From assembly GCF_024206475.1 (NCBI RefSeq), contig NZ_JAMBPR010000050.1, forward strand, positions 1-63,479: a stretch of DNA of 63,479 bases, in the 5' to 3' direction. Of the stretch, positions 60,430-63,479 are shown piece after piece (position 1 is the first letter of the stretch; each line of letters opens with the position of its first letter). The DNA is from Paraburkholderia sp. CNPSo 3274 (GTDB lineage Bacteria > Pseudomonadota > Gammaproteobacteria > Burkholderiales > Burkholderiaceae). The notes under the pieces are model-generated. The model searched no databases, was not told the DNA's origin, and was given only the letters and a program-made list of their open reading frames with translations. Made by a program: the position numbers and the translations under genes.

Positions 60430-62271
60430 ATGCCTTTGCCTACTCCCCCCAGCAAGCTCGGCAACCTGCTGCCGCCCGAAGAATACAAGGCGCGTGCCCG
60501 CACGACGCGCAGCACACGCAAGGCAGCGAGCGAGAACGACGCCGCCGATGTTGCCGAATACGGCCCCGCGAGCGTCGCCGAACCGATGACGCAGGCCGCC
60601 AACGCCGCGACCACGTTGCGCACGGTGCCGCTTTCGAGCGCCAGCGCCGAACTGGCTGCGCTCGAGCCGGTCGCACCGGCGCCCGCGCGCAACAAGCGCA
60701 ACAACAGCAAGCAAGTCACGGCCGCGTTGCTGCAGCCTCTCGAGGCACGCACCGGAGCCGACGAGACGCCCGTTGCGCGCGGCGGCAAACCGGACTCGGC
60801 AAAAGCCTCTGGCGGCGCCGCTGCGCCCGCCACGCGCGCCGGGGCGAAAAAACGCGTGCATCCCGAAGAGAGCACCGAAGTCCAGAAGCTCTTCGTGCTC
60901 GACACGAACGTGCTGATGCACGACCCGACCTGCCTGTTCCGTTTCGAGGAACACGACGTCTATCTGCCGATGATGACGTTGGAAGAACTCGACAACCACA
61001 AGAAGGGCATGTCGGAGGTCGCGCGCAACGCGCGCCAGGTGAGCCGCACGCTCGACCAGCTGGTCGCCAATGCGGGCCCGATCTCGGAAGGCATTTCGCT
61101 TGGCCGCCTCGGCAGCCGCGAGGCGCTTGGGCGCCTGTACTTCCAGACCACGCTCACGCATATCGATCCGGTCGATGGCCTGCCCCAGGGCAAAGCCGAT
61201 AACCAGATCCTCGGCGTGGTACGCGCGCTGCAGCGTGACCGGCCGGACCGCCTCGTCGTGCTGGTGTCGAAAGACATCAACATGCGTATCAAGGCCCATG
61301 CGCTCGGCCTGCCCGCTGAAGACTACTTCAACGACCAGGTTCTCGAAGACAAGGACCTGCTGTACTCGGGCGTGCGCGCGCTCCAGCAGGACTTCTGGTC
61401 GAAGCACGCAAAGGGCATGGAGTCCTGGCAGGACACCAAGACCGGCACGACGTACTACCGCGTGACGGGCCCCGAGTGCCTCTCGATGCTCGTGAACGAG
61501 TTCGTCTATCTCGAGCCGCAGAACGGCGAACCGGCGTTCCACGCGATCGTGCGCGAGCTCAACGGCAAGACGGCGCTCCTGCAGACGCTGCGCGACTATG
61601 GCCACCACAAGAACAACGTGTGGGGCATCACGGCGCGCAACCGCGAGCAGAACTTCGCGCTGAACCTGCTGATGAATCCGGAGATCGACTTCGTCACGCT
61701 GCTCGGCCAGGCCGGCACGGGCAAGACGCTCGTCGCGCTCGCGGCAGGCCTCGCGCAAGTGCTCGACGAGAAGCGCTACAACGAGATCATCGTCACGCGC
61801 GCGACCGTGCCGGTTGGCGAGGACATCGGTTTCCTGCCGGGCACTGAGGAGGAAAAGATGCAGCCGTGGATGGGCGCCTTCGACGACAACCTCGAAGTCC
61901 TCCAGAAAACCGACGACGCCGCCGGCGAATGGGGGCGTGCCGCGACCCAGGAGCTGATTCGCTCACGCCTGAAGGTCAAGAGCATGAACTTCATGCGCGG
62001 CCGCACGTTCGTGGACAAGTATCTGATCATCGACGAGGCGCAGAACCTCACGCCGAAGCAGATGAAGACGCTCGTCACACGCGCGGGTCCGGGCACGAAG
62101 ATCGTGTGTCTCGGCAACATCGCGCAGATCGACACGCCGTATCTGACCGAAGGCAGCTCCGGCCTCACCTACGTGGTGGATCGCTTCAAGGGCTGGGCGC
62201 ACAGCGGCCACGTGACGCTCGCGCGCGGCGAACGCTCGCGGCTTGCCGATTACGCGTCCGATATCCTGTAA
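60430..62271 (+). CDS. PhoH family protein: PIN domain plus PhoH ATPase
   Basis: The 613-residue protein has a low-complexity N-terminal part (1-150, Ala/Arg-rich), a PIN domain starting LFVLDTNVLMHDP (about 153-300), and a PhoH ATPase domain with Walker A LGQAGTGKTLVALA near 427 and Walker B YLIIDEAQNLT. The PIN-PhoH fusion (PhoH2-like) is reported in other bacteria to couple RNA unwinding with RNase activity. The catalytic acidic residues of the PIN domain appear present (LDTN, TLEELD). GAGGG precedes the ATG. Confidence 0.92.
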   Translation: MPLPTPPSKLGNLLPPEEYKARARTTRSTRKAASENDAADVAEYGPASVAEPMTQAANAATTLRTVPLSSASAELAALEPVAPAPARNKRNNSKQVTAALLQPLEARTGADETPVARGGKPDSAKASGGAAAPATRAGAKKRVHPEESTEVQKLFVLDTNVLMHDPTCLFRFEEHDVYLPMMTLEELDNHKKGMSEVARNARQVSRTLDQLVANAGPISEGISLGRLGSREALGRLYFQTTLTHIDPVDGLPQGKADNQILGVVRALQRDRPDRLVVLVSKDINMRIKAHALGLPAEDYFNDQVLEDKDLLYSGVRALQQDFWSKHAKGMESWQDTKTGTTYYRVTGPECLSMLVNEFVYLEPQNGEPAFHAIVRELNGKTALLQTLRDYGHHKNNVWGITARNREQNFALNLLMNPEIDFVTLLGQAGTGKTLVALAAGLAQVLDEKRYNEIIVTRATVPVGEDIGFLPGTEEEKMQPWMGAFDDNLEVLQKTDDAAGEWGRAATQELIRSRLKVKSMNFMRGRTFVDKYLIIDEAQNLTPKQMKTLVTRAGPGTKIVCLGNIAQIDTPYLTEGSSGLTYVVDRFKGWAHSGHVTLARGERSRLADYASDIL

Positions 62272-62317
62272 TCCATTCGCTCGGCGCCGCCTTTCGAGGG
62301 CGCCCATGCACATGGCG

Positions 62318-62354
62318 AGGACCGTATCCGGGGAACCGGATGCGGTCCTTTTTT
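62318..62354 (+). terminator. Terminator after phoH
   Basis: A 14-bp stem with one mismatch (AGGACCGTATCCGG with CCGGATGCGGTCCT) has a GGAA loop, followed by TTTTT. Confidence 0.9.
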
Positions 62355-62505
62355 ATTGCCCGCGCGTCCCACAAGCACAACAGTTGGCGCACGAACTTCA
62401 AGTAAGTTGTGAAGAATTCTTGCGAAAGCGCTGACGGGCGGGCTACCATCCGCCCATGATCCGTTTTCCCAATGGCGCACGCGTCGCGCGCGCCACATCC
62501 GCTTC

Positions 62506-63479
62506 ATGCGTCGACTCTGGCTTCCGCTTCTGATCGCAGTCCTGCTTGCCGCGTGCTCCAGCGCGCCGCAAAAGGTATCGCGCAGCGGTTCGTCTTCCAG
62601 CGAAAACGCGTGGCGCACCAAGCCGCCGGGCTTTCCCAATTTCGTCGATCACAGCGTGGGCCGCGAGGAAATCTCGATCCAGGCGATGGGGCTCGTGGGC
62701 ATTCCGTATCGGTGGGGCGGCAATACGCCCGATAGCGGCTTCGATTGCAGCGGTCTCGTCAAATACGTGCTTGCGCGCTCGGCCTCCGTGGACTTGCCCC
62801 GCACCACGGCCGAAATGAGCATGCGCGGCGAAACGATCGAGCCCGACGAGATTGCCGCCGGCGATCTCATCTTCTTCAATACGACAGGGCGGCCGCATTC
62901 GCACGTCGGGATATACGTCGGCAACCTGCGCTTCGTCAACGCGCCTTCGACTGGCGGTACGGTGCGTCTCGACTATCTGACCAACTCCTATTGGGCGAAG
63001 CGCTTCGACGGGATCCGCCGCATGGCGCCGCCCAAGCGCACGCCTTTCGAGACACCGACCTGGGAAGCGTCTGCGCCGGCTGAACGTGCGCCCGGCGTGA
63101 CCGCCGCGCCACCGGCTGCCGCAATGGCGAGCGTCGCGCCGGTTGCGGCGGCGCAGCCCGCGCCGCGAGCCGCGGCTGCGAGCCAGAACCGCATCGTCGC
63201 TGCACCGCAGCCGGCCTATGCGGCAACGCCAGCCAACGTGCCGACGGCTTCCTCAGCCGCCGACGCATTCGAGCCGCCGCCCGCCTCGCTCGGCACGGCG
63301 CAGACGCAGGCGCGCGACGCGGGCGCGCTCGCACCCACGGTTGCGCCTGGCAACAGCGCGCCTGCCTACACTGCCAGCCCCGCCGCCAGCGCCCCGCGCG
63401 ACGCCATCGATCCCGCCGCGGACGCCTTCCAGCCCCCGCCGCCCACGGCAAGCGCAGCAGCGCGCCAGGCCGGCCAGGT
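62506..63479 (+). CDS. NlpC/P60 family lipoprotein endopeptidase, C-terminus cut by window edge
   Basis: The visible 324 codons encode a signal peptide with lipobox LLAAC (Cys17), an NlpC/P60 domain (about 55-165) with the catalytic cysteine near 81 (GFDCSGLVKYV), a histidine in RPHSHVGIYVG, and a third polar residue in RFVNAPSTGG. These cut peptide bonds in peptidoglycan stem peptides. After it comes a long Ala/Pro-rich low-complexity tail continuing off the window. The start was set by the lipobox; no strong ribosome site is seen. Confidence 0.9.
   Translation, partial: MRRLWLPLLIAVLLAACSSAPQKVSRSGSSSSENAWRTKPPGFPNFVDHSVGREEISIQAMGLVGIPYRWGGNTPDSGFDCSGLVKYVLARSASVDLPRTTAEMSMRGETIEPDEIAAGDLIFFNTTGRPHSHVGIYVGNLRFVNAPSTGGTVRLDYLTNSYWAKRFDGIRRMAPPKRTPFETPTWEASAPAERAPGVTAAPPAAAMASVAPVAAAQPAPRAAAASQNRIVAAPQPAYAATPANVPTASSAADAFEPPPASLGTAQTQARDAGALAPTVAPGNSAPAYTASPAASAPRDAIDPAADAFQPPPPTASAAARQAGQ

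Noticed and set aside
1..63479. CRISPR array, insertion sequence, prophage, integron or tRNA-linked island
   Set aside because: No spaced direct repeats of the right size, no transposase or integrase motif, no tRNA fold and no compositional break were seen.

Overview
The window is GC-rich, densely coded chromosomal DNA from a betaproteobacterium of the Burkholderiaceae, most like Paraburkholderia, Caballeronia or Burkholderia. The evidence is gene content and order: phaC-phaA, surE-pcm-nlpD-rpoS, dnaX-ybaB-recR with the SRP RNA gene just upstream of dnaX, trxA-rho, a type B L31 gene, and an arn operon with ArnA split into two genes. I see no insertion sequence, prophage, integrase, tRNA, rRNA or CRISPR array. 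Base composition looks even throughout. This is chromosomal backbone carrying a few metabolic modules, not an island.

Layout, left to right. (1) 1-3.2 kb, minus strand: polyhydroxyalkanoate synthesis (phaC, then phaA cut by the left edge). (2) 3.6-9.3 kb: pgeF-rluD, divergent bamD, convergent rlmD, then an exonuclease/endonuclease/phosphatase-family gene. (3) 9.3-14.0 kb, minus strand: surE-pcm-nlpD-rpoS followed by a PolB-like 3'-5' exonuclease. (4) 14.3-16.6 kb: a quinone oxidoreductase-like gene and a CaiB/BaiF CoA-transferase gene, converging on a strong two-way terminator. (5) 16.7-20.6 kb, minus strand: SRP RNA, dnaX, ybaB, recR. (6) 21.0-26.5 kb, plus strand: trxA, rho, a translationally coupled merR-MFS pair, mtfA, rpmE2. 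(7) 26.8-29.9 kb: an ArnT-like GT39 transferase overlapping a MATE transporter. (8) 30.0-38.6 kb: an acetoin-catabolism locus (acoX, SDR, acoA, acoB, acoC, lipA) divergent from the sigma-54 activator acoR, with a near-consensus -24/-12 promoter between them. (9) 38.8-42.7 kb: a secreted helix-hairpin-helix protein with a basic tail, a YidB-like protein, and clpB. (10) 42.9-44.2 kb: nsrR divergent from a group III truncated hemoglobin. (11) 44.3-50.6 kb, minus strand: alaA-hom-thrC and moeA-moaD-moaE. (12) 51.2-59.4 kb, plus strand: the lipid A 4-amino-4-deoxy-L-arabinose (Ara4N) operon. (13) 59.6-63.5 kb: bcp, a candidate structured RNA, phoH, and an NlpC/P60 lipoprotein cut by the right edge.

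The main functional groups are carbon storage (phaCA), stationary-phase and damage control (surE-pcm-nlpD-rpoS, clpB, mtfA), acetoin breakdown with its own lipoate-making enzyme, envelope building and polymyxin-type resistance (bamD, nlpD, arn operon), nitric-oxide response (nsrR with the hemoglobin), and molybdenum cofactor and threonine synthesis.

I did not find a clearly new system. The best leads are the hairpin-rich bcp-phoH intergenic region with a terminator and a competing stem; the architecture of the aco control region; the nine-unit hexapeptide repeat in PhaC; and palindromes overlapping the merR and rpmE2 promoters.
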